Part shown: positions 17,960 to 26,736 of the stretch, piece after piece | Layout of the letters: each line of letters begins with the position of its first letter | Numbering within the stretch: the first letter of the stretch is position 1 | Origin: Algicoccus sp048820935 | Lineage (GTDB): Bacteria > Pseudomonadota > Gammaproteobacteria > Burkholderiales > Burkholderiaceae_B | NCBI RefSeq assembly: GCF_048820935.1 | Contig: NZ_JBMERD010000001.1 | Coordinates: forward strand, 186,001 to 250,000 | Direction: 5' to 3' | DNA: 64,000 nucleotides | Program-made: the position numbers and the translations under genes | Notes under the pieces: model-generated | Databases searched by the model: none | What the model saw: the letters and a program-made list of their open reading frames with translations, nothing else | Told to the model about the DNA's origin: nothing

Positions 17960-19738
17960 TTATAGGCCCAGTAGATAATCTGGATCAATGGATTGTGCTT
18001 GGTTGAGAACCACAGCCAGTCGAGCTCTGAGCGCATTGGTGTGCGCTTTGAGGATCTCTTGTTTAACATCCAGCAATTGCCTTGGATGCATAGAAAATTG
18101 CGTTAGCCCAAGTCCCAGTAAGAGACGGGTTAACTCTGAATGCCCTGCCATTTCACCGCAGACTGAGACTGGCTTATTGAGTCGTTGCCCTGCATTAATC
18201 ACAGTCGCCAGTAACCGTAAAACAGCCGGATGTAGAGGATCATAAAGATCCGAGACATCAGAGTCCCCACGGTCAACTCCGAGCGTGTACTGGATCAGGT
18301 CGTTAGTTCCAATGGACAAAAAATCAAAGAATTCTGCAAACGGCTCGATGGCAATCGCCATAGCTGGGACTTCAACCATCGCACCAAATTCAATGTTGTC
18401 ACCGACGGCAACGCCTCGCGCTTTAAGTTCATCGCGTACCGTATTAATCATCTGACAAGTCGCTTGAGCTTCAGCCATGTTGGTGATCATTGGGATCAGA
18501 ATACGCACATGACCAAAAGCGGACGCTCGTAAAATTGCCCGTAGCTGGGTGGCAAATAATTCTGGATTAGCCAAACAATAACGGATTGCCCGCAGGCCCA
18601 TGGCGGGGTTGGTGGCTACCGTGGCTTCACCGTCTAAGGACTTATCTGCGCCGACATCTAACGTGCGAATTGTCACGGGCAGGCCTTGCATGCGTCTAAC
18701 CACCGACTGATACGCCTGAAACTGCTCTTCTTCACCTGGTAAATCTCGCCGGCCCATAAATAGGAACTCGGTACGAAACAAACCAATCCCTTGAGCACCC
18801 TGACTTAATGCCAGAGTGACCTCATCGGGCAATTCAATGTTAGCCATCAATTGGATGTTGATACCATCGAGTGTGTGAGCAGGCACATCGCGCAATTGGA
18901 GCAATTTTTCGCGTTTTTCTTGATAACGCTTTGCCAGCGTTTCATAGTGCGCTTTTTGTAAGGGTGGCGGATTGACAATCACCGCCCCTTGTTGACCATC
19001 TAAGATGAGATAGTCACCGTCTCGAATCACTGTTCTGGCATTGCTCATTGCCACAACAGCTGGCACACCCATACTGCGTGCCACAATCGCCGTATGAGAA
19101 GTGGGTCCACCGAGTTCTGTGACATACCCAGCAAATTGCGCATCACGTAAACGAATCATGTCGGCCGGGGTGATGTCACGCGCGACCACAATGAGTGGCT
19201 CATCAGACTGACAAACGTCATCCAAACGGCTTTTGGCAGAGCTACCTGAAAGTGCATGCAAAATGCGTTCAACGACTTGTCGAACATCCGCACTACGTTC
19301 GCGCAGATATTCATCTTCCATGGCATTGAACTGCTCGACAAGCAACTGCCCTTGCGTGGTCAGTGCCCATTCTGCGTTGTATTGTCGCTCCTCTATGAGG
19401 GATAAGGCTTCATCCGACAAGAGCGGATCATCTAGAAGCAACATGTGCACTTGCATCAACGCGGCCAATTCACGAGGTGCGTCGGCCGGTAAATCATCAA
19501 TCAGGCTAACCAGATCTTCTCTGGCCTGATTTAACGCCAAAATCAACCGGTTTTTTTCAACATCAATGGCGTCTGATGCAACCCGATAGTGTGCCACTTC
19601 AAGCGCAGCCGCACCCATCAGCACAGCTCGTCCAATGGCATAGCCACTGGCCACAGCACGCCCGTACAAACAAATCATCGGTGTTGTTGATTGCGTCCCC
19701 AGATCACCCGACCCTGTGTGAATGCTTGCTGCGGCCAT
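17960..19738 (-). CDS. ptsI: PTS enzyme I (phosphoenolpyruvate-protein phosphotransferase)
   Basis: 592 residues, about 20 more than E. coli enzyme I, the extra being at the N-terminus before LYGRAVASGYAIGRAV. The phospho-accepting histidine is His215 in GGPTSHTAIVARSMG. The PEP-binding TIM barrel has FRTEFLFMGR and the C-terminal signature VSVCGEMAG. It takes phosphate from PEP and gives it to HPr. Its ATG overlaps the ptsH stop by one base (TAATG), indicating translational coupling. With only a mannose-type IIA and no sugar permease in the cluster, the pathway here is probably regulatory, as in many betaproteobacteria. Confidence 0.95.
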   Translation of the reverse strand: MAAASIHTGSGDLGTQSTTPMICLYGRAVASGYAIGRAVLMGAAALEVAHYRVASDAIDVEKNRLILALNQAREDLVSLIDDLPADAPRELAALMQVHMLLLDDPLLSDEALSLIEERQYNAEWALTTQGQLLVEQFNAMEDEYLRERSADVRQVVERILHALSGSSAKSRLDDVCQSDEPLIVVARDITPADMIRLRDAQFAGYVTELGGPTSHTAIVARSMGVPAVVAMSNARTVIRDGDYLILDGQQGAVIVNPPPLQKAHYETLAKRYQEKREKLLQLRDVPAHTLDGINIQLMANIELPDEVTLALSQGAQGIGLFRTEFLFMGRRDLPGEEEQFQAYQSVVRRMQGLPVTIRTLDVGADKSLDGEATVATNPAMGLRAIRYCLANPELFATQLRAILRASAFGHVRILIPMITNMAEAQATCQMINTVRDELKARGVAVGDNIEFGAMVEVPAMAIAIEPFAEFFDFLSIGTNDLIQYTLGVDRGDSDVSDLYDPLHPAVLRLLATVINAGQRLNKPVSVCGEMAGHSELTRLLLGLGLTQFSMHPRQLLDVKQEILKAHTNALRARLAVVLNQAQSIDPDYLLGL

Positions 19739-20007
19739 TACTCACCTTCACCGAACTTGTCTTCAAAGAGTGCTTCAATCGCATTCAGTGCCTCAGCAGC
19801 ATCAGGACCATCCGCATCAATCCGAACCTCAGAACCTAGACCGGCTGCCAGCATCATCACACCCATAATGCTTTTTGCGTTCACACGACGCTCACCACGA
19901 GAAATAAAAATCTCACTGGCATATTTCCCAGCCAGTTGCGTGAGCTTGGCGGCTGCCCGAGCGTGTAAACCCAAACGATTGGTGATAACTATATCAACAA
20001 ATTCCAT
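19738..20007 (-). CDS. ptsH: Phosphocarrier protein HPr
   Basis: 89 residues. The phosphorylated residue is His15 in NRLGLHARAAAKL, and Ser46 in AKSIMGVMMLAA occupies the regulatory-serine position; whether an HPr kinase (HprK) exists cannot be seen here. The protein relays phosphate from enzyme I to the IIA protein encoded just upstream. It ends one base inside ptsI and starts 48 bp after the IIA gene, so all are one operon. Confidence 0.96.
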   Translation of the reverse strand: MEFVDIVITNRLGLHARAAAKLTQLAGKYASEIFISRGERRVNAKSIMGVMMLAAGLGSEVRIDADGPDAAEALNAIEALFEDKFGEGE

Positions 20008-20055
20008 GGGAGTTTTTCCGGTTAAGTTTTATATTCTGCATCATCGTGCTTCACA

Positions 20056-20478
20056 TCAAGCCAGACTGTTCAGAGACTGAATGGCGCGAACACCACCCTG
20101 CAACGATTGATCGGCCAATGTCATTAAATCTTGATGACGGTAATTGATGGCTCGCAAGACCATGGCTGGGTTCACACCCGAAATGACCTGACAGGTCGGT
20201 TCCGTCTGATTGAGGACATGGGCCGCACTGACACAGATATTGCTAGGCGATGCGCCCGGCAAATCAGTCATTAACAACACCCCTGCCCCTTCGTTGAGTG
20301 TTTCAAGACGGGTCAAGAGAGATTGTGTGGAATCTTGTGCACAGGCGCCTGGCTCAATGTCGATAGCGTGCACGGGCGCATCCGTGCCCAGAACGTGTTG
20401 GGCAACCTCTAAAAGTGCGCTAGCCAAAGGCACATGTGCAACGATCACCAGTGCAACCGATTTGCGTTTAGCTGCCAT
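20056..20478 (-). CDS. Mannose-family PTS IIA protein
   Basis: 140 residues from ATG 20478; the longer open frame to 20577 overlaps gshB and has no family sequence. The N-terminus SVALVIVAHVPLASALLEVAQHVLG places the phosphohistidine at His15, and LLMTDLPGASPSNI is the conserved loop after the second strand of EIIA-Man. It stands alone without IIB, IIC or IID parts, so a regulatory role via phosphorylation by HPr is likely. It begins 8 bp after gshB, the arrangement found in many Burkholderiales. Confidence 0.85.
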   Translation of the reverse strand: MAAKRKSVALVIVAHVPLASALLEVAQHVLGTDAPVHAIDIEPGACAQDSTQSLLTRLETLNEGAGVLLMTDLPGASPSNICVSAAHVLNQTEPTCQVISGVNPAMVLRAINYRHQDLMTLADQSLQGGVRAIQSLNSLA

Positions 20479-20485
20479 CACAATA

Positions 20486-21457
20486 TCAACCTTCTTGTGC
20501 TTTGGCAGTTGCTTGTTCCAAGGCTTGGGCAAAGCGCAAGCCCACATCAAAATCCGTCTGTTCTGTAATTTCCACAAAACAAGTTGGACTGGTGACGTTC
20601 ACTTCAGTTAAATAGCCACCAATGACGTCGAGCCCCACCAGCAGCAAACCGCGGGCCGCCAAAGTCGGTGCCACACTACGTGCAATATGCCAGTCAGACT
20701 CTGTCAATGGCTGTGCCACACCACGTCCACCTGCAGCCAAGTTGCCACGGGTTTCGCCGGCGAGCGGAATTCTGGCCAATGAATAAGGGACAGGTTCGCC
20801 AGCAATCAACAAGATCCGTTTATCGCCATCGACAATTTCTGGGATGTAACGCTGCGCCATAATCGTGCGACGACCATTGTCGGTCAGCAACTCTAAAATG
20901 GCATTGCGGTTCATCTCATTGGGCGATAAGCGAAATACGCCTGATCCACCCATACCGTCTAAGGGTTTAACAACCACATCACCGTGCAATTGATGGAAAG
21001 CACGCAGGCGATCCATGTCGCGACTCACCAAAGTGGGTGCTGTGAATTGGCTAAATTCTGTGATTGCGAGTTTTTCTGGATGATTGCGAATCGCAGCGCC
21101 ACTGTTGAATACTTTGGCGCCCTGTGCTTGCGCATATTCCAGCAGATGCGTCGCATAGACATATTCCATGTCAAACGGCGGATCTTTGCGCATCACCACA
21201 GCACCGAAACTCGATAAGTCCATTTCTTGCGGATGTCCGGAGTTCTCCCACCAGCCTTTACCATGTAAATCGGCGGACAGGTTCAGACGAATCGCCTGAT
21301 AGCGAACACGTACTGTGCCTTCGTCGATAAACAGATCACTCATTTCGGCCACACTGATCGAGTGTCCGCGCGCGACGAGTGCACGCATCATGGCCACTGA
21401 ACTGTCTTTGTAAGCAGCCAGTTCGTGTATGGGATCAATAATAAAAAGTACGTGCAT
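20486..21457 (-). CDS. gshB: Glutathione synthetase
   Basis: 323 residues from ATG 21457 (an ATG at 21460 is equally placed; longer versions to 21478 add a non-family N-terminus). The start MHVLFIIDPIHELAAYKDSSVAMM is typical of GshB, and the ATP-grasp core shows VVKPLDGMGGSGVFRL near 145, MAQRYIPEIVDGDKRILL near 195 and the ending GGYLTEVNVTSPTCFVEI near 290. It joins gamma-glutamylcysteine and glycine using ATP. It heads the gshB-IIA-ptsH-ptsI run and supplies glutathione that the persulfide dioxygenase and formaldehyde dehydrogenase in this window would use. Confidence 0.94.
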   Translation of the reverse strand: MHVLFIIDPIHELAAYKDSSVAMMRALVARGHSISVAEMSDLFIDEGTVRVRYQAIRLNLSADLHGKGWWENSGHPQEMDLSSFGAVVMRKDPPFDMEYVYATHLLEYAQAQGAKVFNSGAAIRNHPEKLAITEFSQFTAPTLVSRDMDRLRAFHQLHGDVVVKPLDGMGGSGVFRLSPNEMNRNAILELLTDNGRRTIMAQRYIPEIVDGDKRILLIAGEPVPYSLARIPLAGETRGNLAAGGRGVAQPLTESDWHIARSVAPTLAARGLLLVGLDVIGGYLTEVNVTSPTCFVEITEQTDFDVGLRFAQALEQATAKAQEG

Positions 21458-21483
21458 CATAATTCCGATCATCCACAAAAATG

Positions 21484-21523
21484 ACCGTGTGGTTCAAATC
21501 GAATTCCATTTAAACCACACGGT
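21484..21523 (-). terminator. Terminator after infC
   Basis: Arms ACCGTGTGGTT (21484-21494) and AACCACACGGT (21513-21523) are perfectly complementary. Read on the reverse strand the stem is followed by CATTTTTG. It closes thrS-infC before gshB. Confidence 0.75.
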
Positions 21524-21543
21524 GCGTAGCCTAAGCGTCAGAC

Positions 21544-22074
21544 TTAATCGGTTGCTGCTTTCTTACGAGGTGCAACCACCATCACCATCTGACGTCCTTC
21601 CAGTTTAGGCATGGCCTCAACCGTTGCTGTTTCACCCAGATCGTCACGCACGCGTTCAAGCACACGCATTCCCAGTTCCTGGTGAGCCATCTCACGTCCA
21701 CGGAAACGCAGTGTGATTTTGGCTTTATCACCATCTTCCAGAAAGCGGCGCACGTTACGCAACTTCACCTGATAGTCACCCTCATCCGTTCCGGGGCGGA
21801 ATTTAACTTCCTTGACCTGAACGGTTTTTTGTTTGGCGCGGGCTTCAGCCTGACGTTTTTGTTCCTGATATCGAAACTTGCCATAGTCCATCAAGCGGCA
21901 CACCGGTGGTGTCGCATTGGGTGCAATTTCGACCAGATCCACGTTCTCTTCTTCTGCGGTGCGCAGTGCTTGCGCCGTTTTAACGATACCAAGCTGTTCA
22001 CCGTCTTGCCCGATTAAACGCACCTCTGGGACGCGGATTTCATCATTGGTGCGATGAGACTTTTCAGTTGCGAT
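21544..22074 (-). CDS. infC: Translation initiation factor IF-3, starting at an AUC codon
   Basis: 176 residues if initiated at AUC (22074-22072), which reads (M)ATEKSHRTNDEIRVPEVRLIGQDGEQLGIV, a full family N-terminus. AGGAG sits 8 bases before that codon. The first in-frame ATG/GTG-type start, GTG at 22023, would remove 17 conserved residues and has no good ribosome site. Rare AUU/AUC/AUA starts in infC are a known autoregulatory device, since IF-3 rejects such codons. C-terminal IF3 domain includes KITLRFRGREMAHQELG. It follows thrS by 89 bp and is closed by a terminator; rpmI and rplT, which usually follow, are absent. Confidence 0.93.
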   Translation of the reverse strand: MATEKSHRTNDEIRVPEVRLIGQDGEQLGIVKTAQALRTAEEENVDLVEIAPNATPPVCRLMDYGKFRYQEQKRQAEARAKQKTVQVKEVKFRPGTDEGDYQVKLRNVRRFLEDGDKAKITLRFRGREMAHQELGMRVLERVRDDLGETATVEAMPKLEGRQMVMVVAPRKKAATD

Positions 22075-22163
22075 GTCTAAAACTCCTGTAACAATTTAAA
22101 AATATTCACGATTCAAATCAACGACTTGTTAAATATGAGTCTGTGAGGGGTTTTGCGCTCAAA

Positions 22164-24110
22164 TTATTTGGATTCGGGTGCCAGCACCTGACGGTGTTGC
22201 GCCACGTCCTCATTCAAACGCGTCTTAAAATCTTCCAGTGTCATATTGCCATGATTGACACCTCCGCGGGCTCTAACTGCCACCAGACCGGCATCGCGCT
22301 CTTTGTCACCAACCACGATGATGTAAGGCACTTTTTGCAGACTGTGCTCACGGACTTTGTAATTAATCTTTTCACCGCGCAAATCAGCTTCCACACGGAA
22401 ACCAGATTGACGCAGCTTTTGAGTCACTTCTTTGGCGTAAGCCGCTGATCCTTCAGAAATACAGCAAACGACCGCCTGAATCGGAGCCAACCAAGGTGGC
22501 ATGGCACCTGCATGATGCTCGAGCAGAATGCCGATAAAGCGTTCAAAAGAACCTAAGATCGCACGGTGCAACATCACAGGCGTTTTACGCTGATCGTGTT
22601 CATCCACATATTCTGCACCAAGACGCCCAGGCATCGAGAAGTCCACCTGAATGGTTCCGCACTGCCAGTGACGGCCAATCGCATCTTTCAGGGTGTATTC
22701 AATCTTCGGCCCGTAGAACGCGCCCTCGCCCGGTGTAACTTCAAATTCACAACCTGATTCTTGCAAACTTTGCATCAGCGCCGCTTCGGCCTTATCCCAG
22801 CTTTCATCGCTGCCAATGCGTTTTTCTGGACGAGTCGCGACTTTATACAGCACTTCGGTAAAACCAAAGTCTTCATAGACTTTTCTGAGCAGTTGAGTAA
22901 AGGCTGCGCATTCTTCAAGCAACTGGTCTTCAGTACAAAAGATGTGTCCATCATCTTGTGTAAAGCCACGCACACGCATCATGCCGTGCAGTGAACCTGA
23001 GGGTTCATTGCGGTGACACTGACCAAACTCACCCAAACGCAGAGGCAAATCTCGGTAGGAGTGCAAACCGGCATTGTAGATTTGCACGTGACCCGGACAG
23101 TTCATGGGTTTTAAGCCATACATTCGATTTTCAGATTCGGTCGTGAACATATTTTCACGATAGTTGTCCCAGTGCCCAGTTTTTTTCCAGAGTTCAATAT
23201 CTAGAATCTGTGGCGCTTTGACTTCCTGATAACCATTGTCGCGGTAAACCGCGCGCATATACTGCTCAACTTGCTGCCAAAGTGCCCAGCCTTTGGGATG
23301 CCAAAACACTAAGCCTGGCCCCTCTTCCTGAAAATGAAAGAGTTTCAGCTCACGGCCCAAACGACGGTGATCGCGCTTTTCAGCTTCTTCCAACATGTGC
23401 AGATAAGCATCTTGCTCTTGCTTGGTTGCCCAAGCGGTGCCGTAGATTCGCTGCAACATTTCATTGTCGCTATTTCCGCGCCAGTACGCACCGGCCACGC
23501 TCATGAGCTTAAAAACTTTCAGCTTGCCAGTGCTGGGCACGTGAGGGCCGCGACACAAGTCAATAAAGTCACCTTCACGGTACAAGCTAATGACCTGATC
23601 TTCAGGAATGGCTGCGATGATCTCTGCTTTATATTCTTCGCCAATACTGCGAAAGAAGTCGACTGCATCGTTGCGAGCCCATTCTTCACGTACCACCACT
23701 TCATCTTTGGCAGCCAACTCAGCCATTTTGTTTTCAATGGCTTTCAGATCTTCAGGGGTAAATGGACGATCGTAGGCAAAGTCGTAATAAAAGCCGTTGT
23801 TGATCACGGGACCAATCGTAACCTGCGCATCGGGAAACAGTGACTGCACGGCATAGGCCATCAAGTGAGCCGTGGAGTGACGAATAATGTCTAACCCATC
23901 GGGATCTTTTGCGGTCACTATGGCCAGCTGAGTGCTGTCCTTGATCTGATAGCTTGTATCAACAAGCTTTGTCTGACCTTCTGTGTCTGTCAGACGACCT
24001 GCCAGTGCTGCTTTTGCCAACCCGGCTCCAATCCCCCGGGCAACCTCTTCTACGGTAACTGGAGAGTCAAATTCTCGACTCGAACCATCTGGCAGTGTAA
24101 TTACGATCAT
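22164..24110 (-). CDS. thrS: Threonyl-tRNA synthetase
   Basis: 648 residues, the standard length. Domains in order: TGS (1-60, ITLPDGSSREFDSPVTVEEVA), the editing domain with HSTAHLMAYAV near 77-87, the class II catalytic core from ~240 with NCPGHVQIYNAGLHSYRDLPLRLGEFGQCHRNE, motif 3 PVMLHRAILGSFERFIGILLEHHAG, and the anticodon-binding domain (last ~110). It charges tRNA-Thr. ATG 24110 starts the thrS-infC transcript. The identity is certain. Confidence 0.98.
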   Translation of the reverse strand: MIVITLPDGSSREFDSPVTVEEVARGIGAGLAKAALAGRLTDTEGQTKLVDTSYQIKDSTQLAIVTAKDPDGLDIIRHSTAHLMAYAVQSLFPDAQVTIGPVINNGFYYDFAYDRPFTPEDLKAIENKMAELAAKDEVVVREEWARNDAVDFFRSIGEEYKAEIIAAIPEDQVISLYREGDFIDLCRGPHVPSTGKLKVFKLMSVAGAYWRGNSDNEMLQRIYGTAWATKQEQDAYLHMLEEAEKRDHRRLGRELKLFHFQEEGPGLVFWHPKGWALWQQVEQYMRAVYRDNGYQEVKAPQILDIELWKKTGHWDNYRENMFTTESENRMYGLKPMNCPGHVQIYNAGLHSYRDLPLRLGEFGQCHRNEPSGSLHGMMRVRGFTQDDGHIFCTEDQLLEECAAFTQLLRKVYEDFGFTEVLYKVATRPEKRIGSDESWDKAEAALMQSLQESGCEFEVTPGEGAFYGPKIEYTLKDAIGRHWQCGTIQVDFSMPGRLGAEYVDEHDQRKTPVMLHRAILGSFERFIGILLEHHAGAMPPWLAPIQAVVCCISEGSAAYAKEVTQKLRQSGFRVEADLRGEKINYKVREHSLQKVPYIIVVGDKERDAGLVAVRARGGVNHGNMTLEDFKTRLNEDVAQHRQVLAPESK

Positions 24111-24483
24111 GCTGTCGAACTCGTCCTTATCTTTATTGCGTATTTGCGTTCGTGGTTACGTGTCTATTTCACACCCAATGACTGACATCAATATCACGTT
24201 TATCACCCACGATACCGCACTAAACCCTCAGTTTAACACTTTGGCCAGTCAATTCAGGGGTTTTTCAAAAGACAATTAGGAGTTTTGTGATTTTGTTGTG
24301 GCCAACGCGCGTCGAACTCAAATTAAAGCGAACAACTAGTAAAATAGTAAATAGTGAAAAGCGGTTTTTATGAGACCCGACAATCGTTCGTCAAGATGGT
24401 CAGGCATAGACTGCACCAGAATATTTGAAGTGCCCTTTTGAACCGTCGCTCAGTCGACGTCTTTATCATTAACAGGAGAGACT
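24111..24483. other. Divergent intergenic region between thrS and the DUF465 gene
   Basis: 373 bp without a gene. It must hold promoters for both directions, but I cannot pick hexamers with confidence. I looked for a tRNA and for a thrS leader operator resembling a tRNA-Thr arm and saw none. Confidence 0.4.
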
Positions 24484-24720
24484 ATGTTCCCTGAGTATCG
24501 CGATCTGATTACCCGCCTAAAAAACAAAGATATGCGTTTCACCAGACTCTTTGAAAAGCACCATGAGCTGGATCACAAAATTCTGAATATGGAAGATGGC
24601 ATCATCCCCGCTGCGCCAGAAGAAATCGAGCGACTGAAAAAAGAAAAGTTATTGCTCAAAGATCAAATCTGGGAAGTGTTAAAGCAACACGAAGCCCAAG
24701 AAAAAGGCTCAGAAGCTTAA
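24484..24720 (+). CDS. DUF465 (YdcH-like) small coiled-coil protein
   Basis: 78 residues. The pattern MFPEYRDLITRLKNKDMRFTRLFEKHHELDHKI and the later LKKEKLLLKDQIWEVLKQHE define DUF465/SlyX-like YdcH proteins: two charged helices forming a coiled-coil hairpin. Function is not known. ACAGGAGAGACT precedes ATG 24484. A single-gene unit followed by a terminator. Confidence 0.88.
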   Translation: MFPEYRDLITRLKNKDMRFTRLFEKHHELDHKILNMEDGIIPAAPEEIERLKKEKLLLKDQIWEVLKQHEAQEKGSEA

Positions 24721-24725
24721 ACGCA

Positions 24726-24764
24726 AAAAAGGCACTCACTGAATATCTCGTTGAGTGCCTTTTT
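24726..24764. terminator. Bidirectional terminator after the DUF465 gene
   Basis: AAAAAGGCACTCA (24726-24738) and TGAGTGCCTTTTT (24752-24764) are perfect complements with a 13-base loop. A-run and T-run serve both the DUF465 gene and the convergent SDR gene. Confidence 0.85.
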
Positions 24765-24827
24765 ACTACAGATCATCGACTAAGTAATCAGTCTGACGAT
24801 TCATTCAATTCAGACAAATAATTTAAT

Positions 24828-25622
24828 TTACTTCGCAATATTGCCCGGGAAGCACAGCCCGCCCGTAATCTCAATGGTGGTGGCGTTCAAAGCTTCGTTC
24901 TCTGCACAATAAGCAATCATGTCAGCAATTTCTTCAGGCTTAATCAGACGATCCAAATGCACGTCTTTCAAAATAGCCTGTAAAGCATCTTGATTCATAC
25001 CCATCAGAATTTGAGTTTCTGTATAACCGGGGGCGATTCCAACGCAACGAATATTGCGAATCTTGCGCAACAACAATTCACCCACGATGATTTTTGGGAA
25101 ACGCTCAAGCGCAGCTTTTGCAGCTGAATAGTTCAGCTGTCCGACTTGACCAATTTTGTTCACTGACGAAATTGGTACCAACAGACCTGGCCAGCCGCCA
25201 TCAGTCATGGCTGCAGCCGCTTCACGCAAAGTCAGAAATGAGCCTGTTAGGTTGACATCAATCACAGGCTGCCATTTGTCCATGCTCAGCTTTTTAGACA
25301 CTTTACCGGTTTCACGATCACGGCTCAGCAATGTGCCGTCACGGATAATGCCGGCACAGGTCACGGCAATGTTTAACTGTCCAAATGTTTCAACTGTTTT
25401 TTCAACAAAAGCGATGGTTTCTTCTTCAGAGGTTACATCGGCAGTAATTGTGATGCATTCGCCATCGGCTGCTTCAATTTCAGACTGAACTTGTTTGAGC
25501 TGTTCCAAGTCACGGTCCACCAGCGCAATGCGCACGCCTCGGCTGGATAGGACTTTTGCGGTTGCTTTACCAATGCCGCTGGCTGCACCTGTAATTAGGG
25601 CCACACTATTTTCTAACTGCAT
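24828..25622 (-). CDS. Short-chain dehydrogenase/reductase (FabG-like)
   Basis: 264 residues from ATG 25622, preceded by TTGGAAG; an upstream extension to 25673 has no family sequence. The nucleotide motif TGAASGIG is at residues 11-18 and the catalytic Ser (ISSVNK) with Tyr165-x3-Lys (YSAAK) is present. LDVNLTG-type segment (IDVNLTGSFLTLREA) fits classical SDRs. Likely an NAD(P)-dependent 3-oxoacyl or hydroxy-acid oxidoreductase; the substrate is unknown. It is divergent from the hydratase gene, which hints at a shared but unidentified catabolic context. Confidence 0.85.
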   Translation of the reverse strand: MQLENSVALITGAASGIGKATAKVLSSRGVRIALVDRDLEQLKQVQSEIEAADGECITITADVTSEEETIAFVEKTVETFGQLNIAVTCAGIIRDGTLLSRDRETGKVSKKLSMDKWQPVIDVNLTGSFLTLREAAAAMTDGGWPGLLVPISSVNKIGQVGQLNYSAAKAALERFPKIIVGELLLRKIRNIRCVGIAPGYTETQILMGMNQDALQAILKDVHLDRLIKPEEIADMIAYCAENEALNATTIEITGGLCFPGNIAK

Positions 25623-25791
25623 GTGTTTTTCTTCCAAAATGATTTTATTAGCTGCACACCTGCAGCGCCGCAAAAAGTATACACACCACGAGCGTTGTGT
25701 GGAAAAACATCAGCTTTTATTCACAAAGTGCGCCAAGCCGCTATGCTCTTCAGAATCCAATCGATCTCAATCCAACACGCATAAATAAATC

Positions 25792-26607
25792 ATGACGATA
25801 CATTCAATCGAGACGCCCGCCCAAGCCAATCTGGCACTTGCACACGCATTGGCTCAAGCCCGATTCGACAACAAACAGCTCACCACCCTGTCGCCTGAAT
25901 GGGATTTACGCAGTGAAGCACAGGCTATTCAAACCATGTTTGCTGTCGATAAGAGACTCAATTGGCCACGCTTAGGCTGGAAAATTGCCGCCACCAACCC
26001 TGCTCTACAAAAACAATTGCGCACAGAACACCCTGTCTTTGGTATTACATACCAGCGCGATCTGATGACAAGTCCAGCAACCGTGCCTTTTGAGACATTA
26101 CTGGATCCTATTATTGAATGTGAGTTCGCGTTCAAACTCGCACAAGACTTACCTAGCCGATCGACAAAATACTCACCCAAAGAGGTTGTACAAGCTATTG
26201 AAGCGGTTTATCCCTGTATTGAGATTGCACAGTGTCGTTTTCATCACAAGCACCTGCCCTCACCTTGGCACATCATGGCGGACGGTTTTGCTGCTGGCCA
26301 GTATGTCATCGGTCAATCCATTCAAAACTGGCAAGATGTGTTAGAAAATGGCGTGACTGTGTCTTTATACAGAGATCAAAAGCTCGCTGCGCAAGGCCAT
26401 TCAAATGATGTCATGGGCCATCCACTGAATCCAGTTGTCTGGCTGGCAAACCATTTATCCAAGCTGGGCAAGCAACTCAGCGCTGGTGACCTCATCAGCT
26501 CTGGATCTTGTAATATTCTGAGCCGTGGGCGTCCCAATGATGACTTAGAAGTCAGATATGAAGGCTTAGAAACACTGATCTTACGATTACCGGATTCAAG
26601 CAGCTAA
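25792..26607 (+). CDS. 2-keto-4-pentenoate hydratase/decarboxylase family protein (MhpD-like)
   Basis: 271 residues of the fumarylacetoacetate hydrolase-related MhpD/DmpH group. Typical segments are GWKIAATNPALQKQL near 62, DPIIECEFAFKLAQDLP near 103 (the metal-binding glutamates), AVYPCIEIAQCRF near 140, NDVMGHPLNPVVWLANHLSKLG near 203 and the GDLISSGSC ending. These enzymes hydrate 2-hydroxypenta-2,4-dienoates in meta-cleavage pathways. The other enzymes of such a pathway are not in the window, so the physiological substrate is open. It runs convergent with tctA. Confidence 0.82.
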   Translation: MTIHSIETPAQANLALAHALAQARFDNKQLTTLSPEWDLRSEAQAIQTMFAVDKRLNWPRLGWKIAATNPALQKQLRTEHPVFGITYQRDLMTSPATVPFETLLDPIIECEFAFKLAQDLPSRSTKYSPKEVVQAIEAVYPCIEIAQCRFHHKHLPSPWHIMADGFAAGQYVIGQSIQNWQDVLENGVTVSLYRDQKLAAQGHSNDVMGHPLNPVVWLANHLSKLGKQLSAGDLISSGSCNILSRGRPNDDLEVRYEGLETLILRLPDSSS

Positions 26608-26682
26608 CAATTGATCTTTACAGGAAAAGTATCGGATAGATACACTCGAAGTACGAGATTGAAAGGTTAGATTAAAACCAAG

Positions 26683-26705
26683 ACGGGCTCTTTGATAGAG
26701 CCCGT
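26683..26705. terminator. Hairpin between the hydratase gene and tctA
   Basis: ACGGGCTC (26683-26690) and GAGCCCGT (26698-26705) form an 8-bp GC-rich stem with a 7-base loop between convergent genes. On the reverse strand TTGGTTTTAA follows; the forward side has only a short T tract, so it is a moderate terminator. Confidence 0.55.
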
Positions 26706-26736
26706 TAAACTCTAAATAATCGAATGATGTGATTAT

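Noticed and set aside
24111..24483. tRNA gene near thrS
   Set aside because: No cloverleaf or T-arm GTTCRA with matching acceptor stem could be built.
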